Source: an uncultured Eubacteriaceae bacterium
GTDB lineage: Bacteria; Bacillota; Clostridia; Eubacteriales; Eubacteriaceae
DNA length: 11,059 nt
Direction of reading: 5' to 3'
Assembly: GCA_947625175.1 (NCBI GenBank)
Contig: CANQNI010000040.1
Span: 1 to 11,059 of the forward strand
The position numbers were made by a program, and so were the translations under genes. Position 1 is the first letter of the stretch. Each line of letters begins with the position of its first letter. The notes below the pieces were generated by a model. That model was not told the origin of the DNA, did no database searches, and saw only the letters and a program-made list of their open reading frames with translations. This document shows, in pieces, positions 5,721 to 11,059 of the stretch.

Positions 5721-6635
5721 ATGAATTTTAATAATCCTCAAGCTTTAACTCCTCAACAAGTTGATTCATGGAGGAGTTATCTTCAATCAAAAACACTTAT
5801 TCAGGAAAAAAAGAAAAAACCTGTTATAGCTTATGCTGGGACAAGTGGGTCTTTTTCGGAAGATGCAACCATAAAATATTTCGGAAAAGATTCATTTAGA
5901 ATAGCCTGTAAAAATTTTATAGATATCTTTAAGAATGTTTCTTCTGGAAGTAGTGATTATGGAGTAATTCCTATTGAAAATACCACAACTGGATCTGTTA
6001 AAGATATCTTCGAACTTTTAGATCAATACGATTGTTTTATTGTCGGTGAAACGCAAGTTTATGTTGATCAATACCTACTAGGTATTCCAGGCTCTACCCT
6101 AGAAGATATTACAGATGTTTATTCACATGAACAAAGTTTAATGCAATGTTCTGATTATCTGGAGGAACATTCACAGTGGGAACTCCACCCCTATAGTAAT
6201 AATGCTTTAGCTGCTAAATTTGTTTCTAATGAAAAAAATAAAAATTTTGGTGTTATAGCTGGTAAAAGAGCTGGTCAAATTCATAATCTTATAGTTTTAG
6301 AAAAGCATATTAATTTTTTAGAAAATAATACAACCAGATTTATCATTATTGCTAATCATCCGGAAAAAGATGAAGCTAATAAAACGAGTCTTTCATTTAG
6401 TGTTGATCATAAGCCAGGAGCCTTAGTAAAAGTTTTAAACATTTTCGATAAATATCAATTAAATTTATGTAAAATTGAATCGCGACCTAGTCGAAGAAAA
6501 AATTGGGAGTATAAATTTTTTATTGATATCGAAGGAAAAAATCAGGAAAGTGTTCTCGATAAAGCTATTCAGGAAGTTATAGCCAATACAATAGAATTCA
6601 ATTACTTAGGTTCTTACCATTCAAATTTAAAATAA
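5721..6635 (+). CDS. pheA: Prephenate dehydratase with C-terminal ACT domain
   Basis: The enzyme decarboxylates and dehydrates prephenate to phenylpyruvate for phenylalanine synthesis. The catalytic domain (about 34-212) starts at VIAYAGTSGSFSEDA, contains GVIPIENTTTGSV (81-93) and SHEQSLMQC (135-143), and ends with the hallmark Thr-Arg-Phe (205-207). The ACT domain carries KPGALVKVL (231-239) and ESRP (253-256), the phenylalanine-binding signatures, implying feedback inhibition by phenylalanine. SHEQ replaces the more usual SHPQ. About 33 residues precede the catalytic domain, ending QSKTLIQEKKKK; this resembles the last helix and linker of the chorismate mutase domain in bifunctional enzymes and may be a remnant (inference). 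ATG 5721 is the only usable start upstream of the domain, yet it abuts the veg terminator. No other aromatic-pathway genes are nearby. Confidence 0.92.
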   Translation: MNFNNPQALTPQQVDSWRSYLQSKTLIQEKKKKPVIAYAGTSGSFSEDATIKYFGKDSFRIACKNFIDIFKNVSSGSSDYGVIPIENTTTGSVKDIFELLDQYDCFIVGETQVYVDQYLLGIPGSTLEDITDVYSHEQSLMQCSDYLEEHSQWELHPYSNNALAAKFVSNEKNKNFGVIAGKRAGQIHNLIVLEKHINFLENNTTRFIIIANHPEKDEANKTSLSFSVDHKPGALVKVLNIFDKYQLNLCKIESRPSRRKNWEYKFFIDIEGKNQESVLDKAIQEVIANTIEFNYLGSYHSNLK

Positions 6636-6661
6636 AATGGGGATTATATCTCCATTTTATT
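6631..6661. terminator. Bidirectional terminator between convergent genes
   Basis: A 13-bp stem with one G-T pair and a 5-base loop runs from AATAAAATGGGGA to TCTCCATTTTATT. Both the pheA stop (6633-6635) and the stop of the leftward membrane-protein gene (6660-6662) lie in its arms. On each strand the GC-rich core is followed by a U-rich run (UUUUAUU on plus, UUUUAUUUU on minus), so it can serve both genes. Confidence 0.85.
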
Positions 6662-7148
6662 AATCATAGTAGAAATTGTCTTTACTTTTATCCTTACTTA
6701 AGGCAAATATCCAGATTGGAATTAGGAAAGGAAAAAGAATTCCTAATACTAAATATAAAAAAGCCTTATCTGGATCAACCAGTTTATAATATAAGTTTAA
6801 GGCATATTGGAAAATAATATAAGACCCAATAAGTAAAACCAGGTAAATAAGAAAAGTAGTTAAATTAAGTGGAAGAAAGTAGAAGTAAAGAAATAATATT
6901 GTCTGACTAAGAAATAAAATAAATCCCAGATATTTAATTTTACTTTTATTCTGAACTATTTCTCCCAATGTATAATACTGAATCAAAGGAATCCAGGCTA
7001 ACCAGGGTAATTTAACATTCTCTCTCTTTGCTACTCGGTAAATACCAATCGCATTTAGAATAAACCATAATAAAACAATAATAAATGTTCCAAGTCTAGA
7101 AGTATTAGAAAATAGATTATAATTAGTAATTTGACTTGTATTATTCAT
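6660..7148 (-). CDS. Small integral membrane protein with four predicted helices
   Basis: The 162-residue protein has hydrophobic segments at about 19-36, 72-94, 97-119 and 128-149, with short polar ends and a Lys/Asp-rich C-terminus. After the first helix comes AKRENVKLPWLAWIPLIQYYTLGEIV (residues 40-65). This resembles a common but functionally undefined Bacillota membrane family with a W(L)A(W/F)IP...Y.LG pattern. No signal peptide or catalytic motif is visible. Its ATG overlaps the end of the RloB-like gene (ATGAATAA, 8 bases), so the two are translated as a pair from one message. It could be the membrane partner or effector of that gene, or simply a neighbour. Confidence 0.75.
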   Translation of the reverse strand: MNNTSQITNYNLFSNTSRLGTFIIVLLWFILNAIGIYRVAKRENVKLPWLAWIPLIQYYTLGEIVQNKSKIKYLGFILFLSQTILFLYFYFLPLNLTTFLIYLVLLIGSYIIFQYALNLYYKLVDPDKAFLYLVLGILFPFLIPIWIFALSKDKSKDNFYYD

Positions 7149-7797
7149 TTAATAAACCAACTTCTAGTAATATTTTTTCAATATAAGATCCAACTGAAGA
7201 ACTTGGATTTTCACGAAAATAATTATAACCTTTATATTTTATTTTTTGATAATTATTTAATTCGTTGTGTCTTACAATTTCTTTTTCTCTCCAGATGGCA
7301 TTGATTACGTCTTCTATTTTTAATTGTTTTAAAATTTTAATAATATTTTCTTTTCTTTTAAACTCATGAAGACCTCTAAAATCAGTTTTAAAAAGATAAT
7401 TGATCTGCTTAATATAATTTTTTCGATTACTAACTGAAGAATAAAAATTCATCTTGTGGAGAATAATCCATAATTCAAAAGTAAAATTCGAGTAACACAA
7501 ATAGTAATCTTTAATATTTGGCTTTGATTTAGCTTTAACTAGATCGTCAATCGTTTTATGAAAAATTTTAATATGATAAGGTTCGAGACTTTCGATATCG
7601 CAAAAATGATAAACATCAACTCTTTGGTCTATAGGAAGTGATTTAATCCGTTTTAAAGGTGAATTGGTTACTTTAATATTAAACTTAACGACTTTATCAT
7701 TTAAATTTTGGTTAATGAGACGTTCTAACCAATGTAAATAATTTTTCTCAGTTTGTCCTTCAACACTAAAATAATAATTATATTCAGGTAAATTCAC
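7141..7797 (-). CDS. RloB-like Toprim-fold protein
   Basis: The 218-residue protein matches the RloB family pattern. YYFSVEGQTEKNYLHWL near the N-terminus carries the Toprim glutamate motif EGxTE (13-17). FCDIES (65-70) sits where RloB has FDRDE and keeps acidic residues Asp67 and Glu69. SNFTFELWIILHK (103-115) corresponds to SNPCFELWLLLH, and ENPSSSVGSYIEKIL (196-210) to the family's C-terminal NPSTxV..LVE.L. RloB proteins are Toprim (OLD-like) putative nucleases, usually next to the ATPase RloA (AbiLi-like), and are linked to phage defence. No ATPase is adjacent here. The predicted start is GTG at 7795-7797 with no clear Shine-Dalgarno. It lies just downstream of the cstA terminator and looks more AT-rich than neighbours, consistent with an acquired gene. 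The motif match is by eye, hence moderate confidence. Confidence 0.7.
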   Translation of the reverse strand: MNLPEYNYYFSVEGQTEKNYLHWLERLINQNLNDKVVKFNIKVTNSPLKRIKSLPIDQRVDVYHFCDIESLEPYHIKIFHKTIDDLVKAKSKPNIKDYYLCYSNFTFELWIILHKMNFYSSVSNRKNYIKQINYLFKTDFRGLHEFKRKENIIKILKQLKIEDVINAIWREKEIVRHNELNNYQKIKYKGYNYFRENPSSSVGSYIEKILLEVGLLNE

Positions 7798-7838
7798 TTG
7801 ACTAAGTTTTTTAATTATTTTAATAGTACCTTATTAAT

Positions 7839-7869
7839 AAATAAAACCGGATTATATTAAATAATCCGG
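7839..7869 (-). terminator. Rho-independent terminator after cstA
   Basis: On the minus strand CCGGATTAT (7861-7869) pairs perfectly with ATAATCCGG (7847-7855) around a 5-base loop, followed by UUUUAUUU. It lies 18 bases after the cstA stop. Confidence 0.9.
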
Positions 7870-7887
7870 CAGTTAATCAAAACTAGT

Positions 7888-9585
7888 TTATTTAACAGTT
7901 TTTTTCTTTAAGAAAAATGCTGAGAATTCTTCATAGACCAGAATCAATGCTAGAATAACCATAGCTGTTGCAAAGAGTACCTGGAACCAATCTCCCCACA
8001 TAGCAGCACCACTAGAAATAATACCAATTCCTTTAATTATTGTAAGTATTAAACTGGTAATTGTTGCAACTAGCATAAAGGCCATTGGAATATAAAACAT
8101 TTTATTATTTTTTCCTACGTTAGCTAACCAGGCAGCAACGGCCATTAAGGCAATCCCTGCTAGTAACTGATTAGCAGCTCCAAATAATCCCCAAATCTGA
8201 CTTAAAGATAAAGCACCCAGGACACAACCAATAACTACCATTAATAAAGTACCAGTTAATGGATAGGTTAAAAATTTTCTAATTCCAGTTGCATCTTTAT
8301 AAGAAGCTTCACCTTCTTTTAAGAATAATTCAGAAAATAAGAATCTACTTAATCGAGTACCAGTATCTAGACTAGTTAAAGCGAAAACGGACACTGCTAG
8401 AGTTAAGAGAGCATAAACTGTTTGGTAAACAGCAGAATCTGGTGTTCCAAACATTACTCCAATACCAGCTGCAAAAGCAGCAGCAGGAGATCCAAAATCT
8501 CCATTAACATAAGAAGGAAAAACCATTCCAACGGCAATGAGTGCTACAACAGCTAAAGCGGATTCAATTAACATTGAACCATATCCTATTGGTTTTGCAT
8601 CAGCTTCACTAGCAAGTTGTTTCGAAGATGTTCCCGTTGAAATTAAACTGTGAAACCCTGAACAGGCCCCACAAGCTACTGTAATAAATAAAGCAGGGAA
8701 TAATGGCCCAAGTGAAGTGTTCCAACCAGTAAAGGCTGGAATAGTAAATGTAGCCGATCCGGTAAAAGCTGAAACAAATATACCGAGCAATGCTAGAATC
8801 ATCATCCCATACAGTAAATAGCTTGAGAGATAGTCTCTAGGTTGTAGAAGAATCCATACAGGTACTAAAGAAGCAACAGTTATATAGGCTCCAATAAAGA
8901 TTATCCAGAAAGTTCTTGGTAAAGCTAAGCCAATATTTAAACCAAAGATTAAAGAAAGGATAATCATTATAATTCCACCAATAGTAGCAGGTACTAAACC
9001 AACTCCAAAGTTATTAGTTATAATTCCATAAACAATAGCTAAAATAATAAAAATAATAGAAATAATTGCTGTTGTTTCATTTCCAGTGGGCTGAAGAGTA
9101 AAACCTATATTATTATCAGAAGCATATGTACCGGCAACAATATTAACGAAAGAAGCAATAACCATTATCATAACCAATAGAGCAAATATTAAGAATAATT
9201 TCTTTGCTCTAGGTCCCATAGAAGATTCAATAATTTCTCCAACAGACTTTCCATCATTTCTAATTGAAGCAAATAAAGAACCGAAATCCTGAAGACCACC
9301 AAAGAATATTCCACCTATAATACACCATAAGAATACTGGAAGCCATCCAAATAAAGAAGCCTGAATAGGACCATTAATTGGACCAGCACCAGCTATAGAT
9401 GAAAAATGGTGTCCCATTAAAACAATAGGTTGAGCTGGAACATAATCAATATCATCCTCTAATTCAACAGCTGGAGTTGTTCTAGTTGGATCAATGCCCC
9501 ATTGTTTGGCCAACCAAGAACCATAATATACGTAACCTAGAATTAAGAGGATTATTGCCGCTAAAATTATTAAAATAGCAATCAT
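7888..9585 (-). CDS. cstA: CstA-family carbon starvation transporter (peptide/pyruvate)
   Basis: The 565-residue integral membrane protein has about 15 hydrophobic segments. It carries the CstA hallmark GHHFSSIAGAGPINGPI (58-74), then FGGLQDFGSLFASIRNDGKSVGEI (residues 95-118), ACGACSGFHSLISTGTSSKQL (near 309-329) and a C-terminal GLFGAANQLLAG. The length fits the short CstA form rather than the roughly 700-residue E. coli protein. E. coli relatives import peptides (CstA) or pyruvate (BtsT/YjiY); which applies here cannot be read from the sequence. The ATG has an AAGAGGT Shine-Dalgarno that forms the last codons of the upstream gene, only 4 bases between stop and start, so translation is coupled. 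A terminator follows. No two-component regulator of the LytS/LytR or BtsS type is in view. Confidence 0.93.
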   Translation of the reverse strand: MIAILIILAAIILLILGYVYYGSWLAKQWGIDPTRTTPAVELEDDIDYVPAQPIVLMGHHFSSIAGAGPINGPIQASLFGWLPVFLWCIIGGIFFGGLQDFGSLFASIRNDGKSVGEIIESSMGPRAKKLFLIFALLVMIMVIASFVNIVAGTYASDNNIGFTLQPTGNETTAIISIIFIILAIVYGIITNNFGVGLVPATIGGIIMIILSLIFGLNIGLALPRTFWIIFIGAYITVASLVPVWILLQPRDYLSSYLLYGMMILALLGIFVSAFTGSATFTIPAFTGWNTSLGPLFPALFITVACGACSGFHSLISTGTSSKQLASEADAKPIGYGSMLIESALAVVALIAVGMVFPSYVNGDFGSPAAAFAAGIGVMFGTPDSAVYQTVYALLTLAVSVFALTSLDTGTRLSRFLFSELFLKEGEASYKDATGIRKFLTYPLTGTLLMVVIGCVLGALSLSQIWGLFGAANQLLAGIALMAVAAWLANVGKNNKMFYIPMAFMLVATITSLILTIIKGIGIISSGAAMWGDWFQVLFATAMVILALILVYEEFSAFFLKKKTVK

Positions 9586-9589
9586 AAAA

Positions 9590-10102
9590 TTACCTCTTTA
9601 AATTAATGTTTTGTATAAGCTTTCTTAAGTCTTTGGCTTTGTTATTATTAAAAATTTTATTACTACTCATATCTAGAGCTAGAATTCTAAAATAACTCCA
9701 ACCAAAGAAGGTGAATTTATACCTTTTAGTAAGCTTAATTTTTTTAATATATTCTTTTGCTTCATTTGATACTGATTCAGCAATTATTATTACTGTTATA
9801 TCGGAACAGCGATGGTTAGAATGGGGCTCGACTTTGGATAAGCCGTTTTCCCAGGCTGTTTTTTCTATAACCTTTAAGGCACTTAAATCTAGAGTATCTA
9901 AAGAAACAAAATAAACATATTCATTTAATTCTTCTTCTGCTAAAGTTGCAGATTTTAATAGAAAATATTGGGAGTTCTTAGAGTGAAATTCAGCTATAGC
10001 GTTAAATGGAGCAAGATTATTTTCAATGAAAGTATAGTAATGACTATAACTTTGTTTTATTTTATCTAAGATCTCATTTCTGGAGATATTAAATTCGCTC
10101 AT
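9590..10102 (-). CDS. Conserved-looking hypothetical protein of the cstA operon
   Basis: I do not recognise a named family. The 170-residue protein has no signal peptide or membrane segment and looks soluble, mixed alpha/beta. Notable stretches are an N-terminal helix (ILDKIKQSYSHYYTFIENN), a central YVYFVSLDTLDLSALK, a VEPHSNHRCSDITVIIIAE strand, and FFGWSYFRILALDMSSNKIFNN near the end. I have a vague memory of similar clostridial hypothetical proteins with FGWxxxRL and PHxxHxSS segments, but cannot name them. It overlaps the preceding gene by 14 bases and ends 4 bases before cstA, so all three genes form one coupled operon. A role in controlling or assisting CstA is possible by context only. 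Confidence 0.75.
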   Translation of the reverse strand: MSEFNISRNEILDKIKQSYSHYYTFIENNLAPFNAIAEFHSKNSQYFLLKSATLAEEELNEYVYFVSLDTLDLSALKVIEKTAWENGLSKVEPHSNHRCSDITVIIIAESVSNEAKEYIKKIKLTKRYKFTFFGWSYFRILALDMSSNKIFNNNKAKDLRKLIQNINLKR

Positions 10103-10460
10103 TTTGTTTTGGCTTTCCTACTGAAGCATTTGGGATTATTTTTTTTAATTCCTGCATCAATATTTCAGCTGCTTTTTTTCCAGGCAGTTGTATTTGCGCT
10201 ATTTCACCGGTTTGATCACAGACCACTAGATTTTCAACATCTAAACTAACTGGAGCGCAACATACTTTTGTTGGAACTTGAAAGATTCTTCTAAAATAGC
10301 AGGTTATATCATCATAAGGAATGTAATAAATTTTAAAATTTGATTTAAACAAGAGGGCATTTTGTCCTAGTTTAATTTTTCCAATTGTTCTGGAATTTTT
10401 ATAATCATTGGTTAGAGTATTTTTTTCTAGCTCATGATCAGTTAATGAAATTAACTGCAT
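10089..10460 (-). CDS. Small hypothetical protein heading the cstA operon
   Basis: The 123-residue protein starts best at the second of two close ATGs. AAGGAG (10467-10472) abuts the first ATG (10464-10466) but lies six bases before the second (10458-10460), the normal spacing. The core alternates short strands: GKIKLGQNALLFKSNFKIYYIPYDDI, YFRRIFQVPTKVCCAPVSLDVENLVVC and GEIAQIQLPG, followed by a C-terminal helix (KKAAEILMQELKKI). That layout suggests a small PH-like domain, but this is inference. A Cys-Cys pair (67-68) and Cys54 and Cys81 could bind metal or be redox-active. Similar YRR...CC proteins occur in clostridia and lactobacilli as uncharacterised families as far as I recall. It is the first gene of the operon leading to cstA. 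Confidence 0.75.
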   Translation of the reverse strand: MQLISLTDHELEKNTLTNDYKNSRTIGKIKLGQNALLFKSNFKIYYIPYDDITCYFRRIFQVPTKVCCAPVSLDVENLVVCDQTGEIAQIQLPGKKAAEILMQELKKIIPNASVGKPKQNERI

Positions 10461-10466
10461 TTTCAT

Positions 10467-10508
10467 CTCCTTCTATGATATTTAAAACCAAGAGCTACTA
10501 TTATTATA
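10467..10508 (-). promoter_or_regulatory. Putative -10 and Shine-Dalgarno of the cstA operon
   Basis: A perfect TATAAT on the minus strand (10503-10508) would start transcription near 10496, giving a leader of about 36 bases that contains AAGGAG at 10467-10472. No good -35 hexamer is found at 17 bases, so an activator or chance match is possible. The terminator upstream (10561-10590) fits a new transcript starting here. Confidence 0.5.
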
Positions 10509-10560
10509 ATTCTTAATTTTCCATTGAAACTTTATTCGTTAAAATTGAAAACATTATCAT

Positions 10561-10590
10561 ATAAAAAGGGCCGTATCAATTAGATACGGC
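10561..10590 (-). terminator. Rho-independent terminator of the transcript entering from the right
   Basis: On the minus strand GCCGTATC (10583-10590) pairs perfectly with GATACGGC (10570-10577) around a 5-base loop, followed by CC and UUUUUAUAU. The nearest leftward gene is the surface-protein gene ending at 10830, so either that mRNA has a 240-base 3' untranslated region or an independent small RNA ends here. Confidence 0.9.
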
Positions 10591-10644
10591 TTGAACAAGA
10601 GAAAAGAAATATGAATATTAAATAGGTTAGTGTTCTAGTTAAAA

Positions 10645-10765
10645 GCGGAAAAACTTAAATTTTTATTTAATTTAACTTTTATAGTTATAGGATATCAATA
10701 TCAAATTTTAAAAATTATAAGCGTAAAGGCTTAAGTTTCGATATAGTTAATTTAAGTTTTTCCGC
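10645..10765. repeat. Inverted repeat pair A/A' (17 bp, perfect)
   Basis: GCGGAAAAACTTAAATT at 10645-10661 is repeated as its exact reverse complement at 10749-10765. It encloses 87 bases, including the left arm of the second pair. Confidence 0.95.
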
Positions 10766-10823
10766 AAAGCAATTGGAGAAAATTCACTTACAAAAGATTG
10801 GTACTATAAAAGTTAAATTAAAT
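10665..10823. repeat. Inverted repeat pair B/B' (21 bp, perfect)
   Basis: The 21 bases at 10665-10685 (ATTTAATTTAACTTTTATAG then T) are exactly reverse-complemented at 10803-10823. The arm order along the strand is A, B, A', B', so the two pairs cross. No clear target-site duplication flanks the 159-base unit. Confidence 0.95.
10721..10765 (+). repeat. Third repeat copy C, able to form a local hairpin with A'
   Basis: GCGTAAAGGCTTAAGTT (10721-10737) is a diverged direct copy of arm A. In plus-strand RNA it pairs with A' (10749-10765) over 17 positions with a single U-C mismatch and three G-U pairs, around an 11-base loop. In minus-strand RNA the G-U pairs become A-C mismatches. C and A therefore compete for A'. 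Confidence 0.7.
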
Positions 10824-10829
10824 TCAAGG

Positions 10830-11059
10830 TTATTTAAATGAACTATACGTCTGTCCAGTTAACAGTAATACAGAAACCAATCCAATTAACCATATTAAAG
10901 CATTAAAATTTGAACTATTACCTGTTTTAGGATTAGTAGAAACAGTACTTACCGTGCGAGTATTTGTCTGATTTGTACGGTTAATACTATCAGAGTTAGT
11001 ATTTGTTTTAATTGGATCTATATTCTGTTGTATAGTTACAGTATTGGAATTAATTGTTT
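10830..11059 (-). CDS. C-terminal end of a sortase-anchored surface protein, partial
   Basis: The minus-strand frame enters from the right edge and ends with TAA at 10830-10832, giving 76 residues. The first part is a low-complexity Asn/Thr/Ser-rich stalk (for example NTVTIQQNIDPIKTNTNSD). It is followed by the sorting signal NPKTG, a polar NSSNFN, a hydrophobic segment (ALIWLIGLVSVLLLTG) and a short tail TYSSFK. This is the layout of an LPXTG-type cell-wall anchor with Asn in place of Leu, a variant known from clostridial sortase substrates. The positively charged tail is weak (one Lys), which could reduce retention. No sortase gene is in the window, and the functional N-terminal part is outside it. 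Confidence 0.75.
   Translation of the reverse strand, partial: TINSNTVTIQQNIDPIKTNTNSDSINRTNQTNTRTVSTVSTNPKTGNSSNFNALIWLIGLVSVLLLTGQTYSSFK

Larger units (their letters stand above)
10591..10829. other. Non-coding stretch packed with inverted repeats
   Basis: I see no supportable coding frame in this 239-base AT-rich stretch. It holds two perfect inverted repeat pairs whose arms interleave, and a third related copy (listed separately). A TATAAT occurs on the minus strand near 10713-10718. It may be a long 3' untranslated region, a small RNA gene, or a small mobile or degenerate repeat element. Confidence 0.7.

Noticed and set aside
9711..9914. Rightward open frame opposite the 170-residue hypothetical gene
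   Set aside because: The leftward gene is coupled by overlap and spacing to its neighbours; the rightward frame lacks a ribosome binding site.
10461..10466. First ATG of the small gene heading the cstA operon
   Set aside because: It touches the Shine-Dalgarno with no spacing; the ATG six bases later has the proper distance.
10665..10823. Classification of the repeat unit as a MITE
   Set aside because: Terminal inverted repeats are perfect, but no target-site duplication is visible and the A/A' pair crosses its edge, so the label is not supported.
10645..10823. CRISPR array
   Set aside because: Repeats are inverted, unevenly spaced and few; there are no regular spacers or cas genes.

Overview
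The window reads as ordinary chromosomal DNA of an AT-rich Gram-positive-lineage bacterium (Bacillota). Evidence: a Veg-family gene behind a strong vegetative promoter, AAGGAG/AGAGGTG-type ribosome binding sites, compact GC stem plus U-tract terminators, and a truncated gene ending in an NPKTG sortase-type anchor. A methyltetrahydrofolate-methyltransferase-like protein, a long-form (ArcB-like) ornithine carbamoyltransferase and a short-form CstA peptide/pyruvate transporter fit an anaerobic, amino-acid-using clostridial or related lineage. The genus cannot be named from the sequence.

Layout. (1) 1-3874, minus strand: a tightly packed operon read right to left. It holds ornithine carbamoyltransferase, an atypical phosphohexomutase overlapping it by 17 bases, a gamma-class carbonic anhydrase-like protein, and a pterin-binding MeTr-like protein. 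A canonical A_AAA_AAG slippery site sits directly before the last gene's stop, and the -1 frame stays open to the window edge. (2) 3955-4404, minus: a very charged repeat protein with its own extended -10 promoter and strong terminator. (3) 4596-6635, plus: an HAD phosphatase, Veg, then prephenate dehydratase, whose only usable start codon lies directly after a terminator hairpin. (4) 6660-7797, minus: an RloB-like Toprim protein translationally coupled to a small four-helix membrane protein. (5) 7888-10460, minus: CstA preceded by two unrecognised but coupled small genes. (6) 10561-10829: a non-coding stretch packed with inverted repeats. (7) 10830-11059, minus: the 3' end of a surface-anchored protein.

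How the genes work together. ArcB-type OTC, the carbonic anhydrase-like protein and the C1-carrier-like protein share one transcript, suggesting linked carbamoyl phosphate/bicarbonate/one-carbon metabolism, although the MeTr-like protein appears to have lost the pterin-contacting residues. The cstA operon probably handles uptake of pyruvate or peptides. PheA makes phenylpyruvate for phenylalanine.

The most unusual signals are three: the frameshift signature at 124-130; the crossing perfect inverted repeats at 10645-10823 (17 and 21 bp, with a third related copy); and the pheA ribosome binding site built into the 3' arm of the terminator at 5692-5720. The RloB-like plus membrane-protein pair is a possible small defence or stress module.
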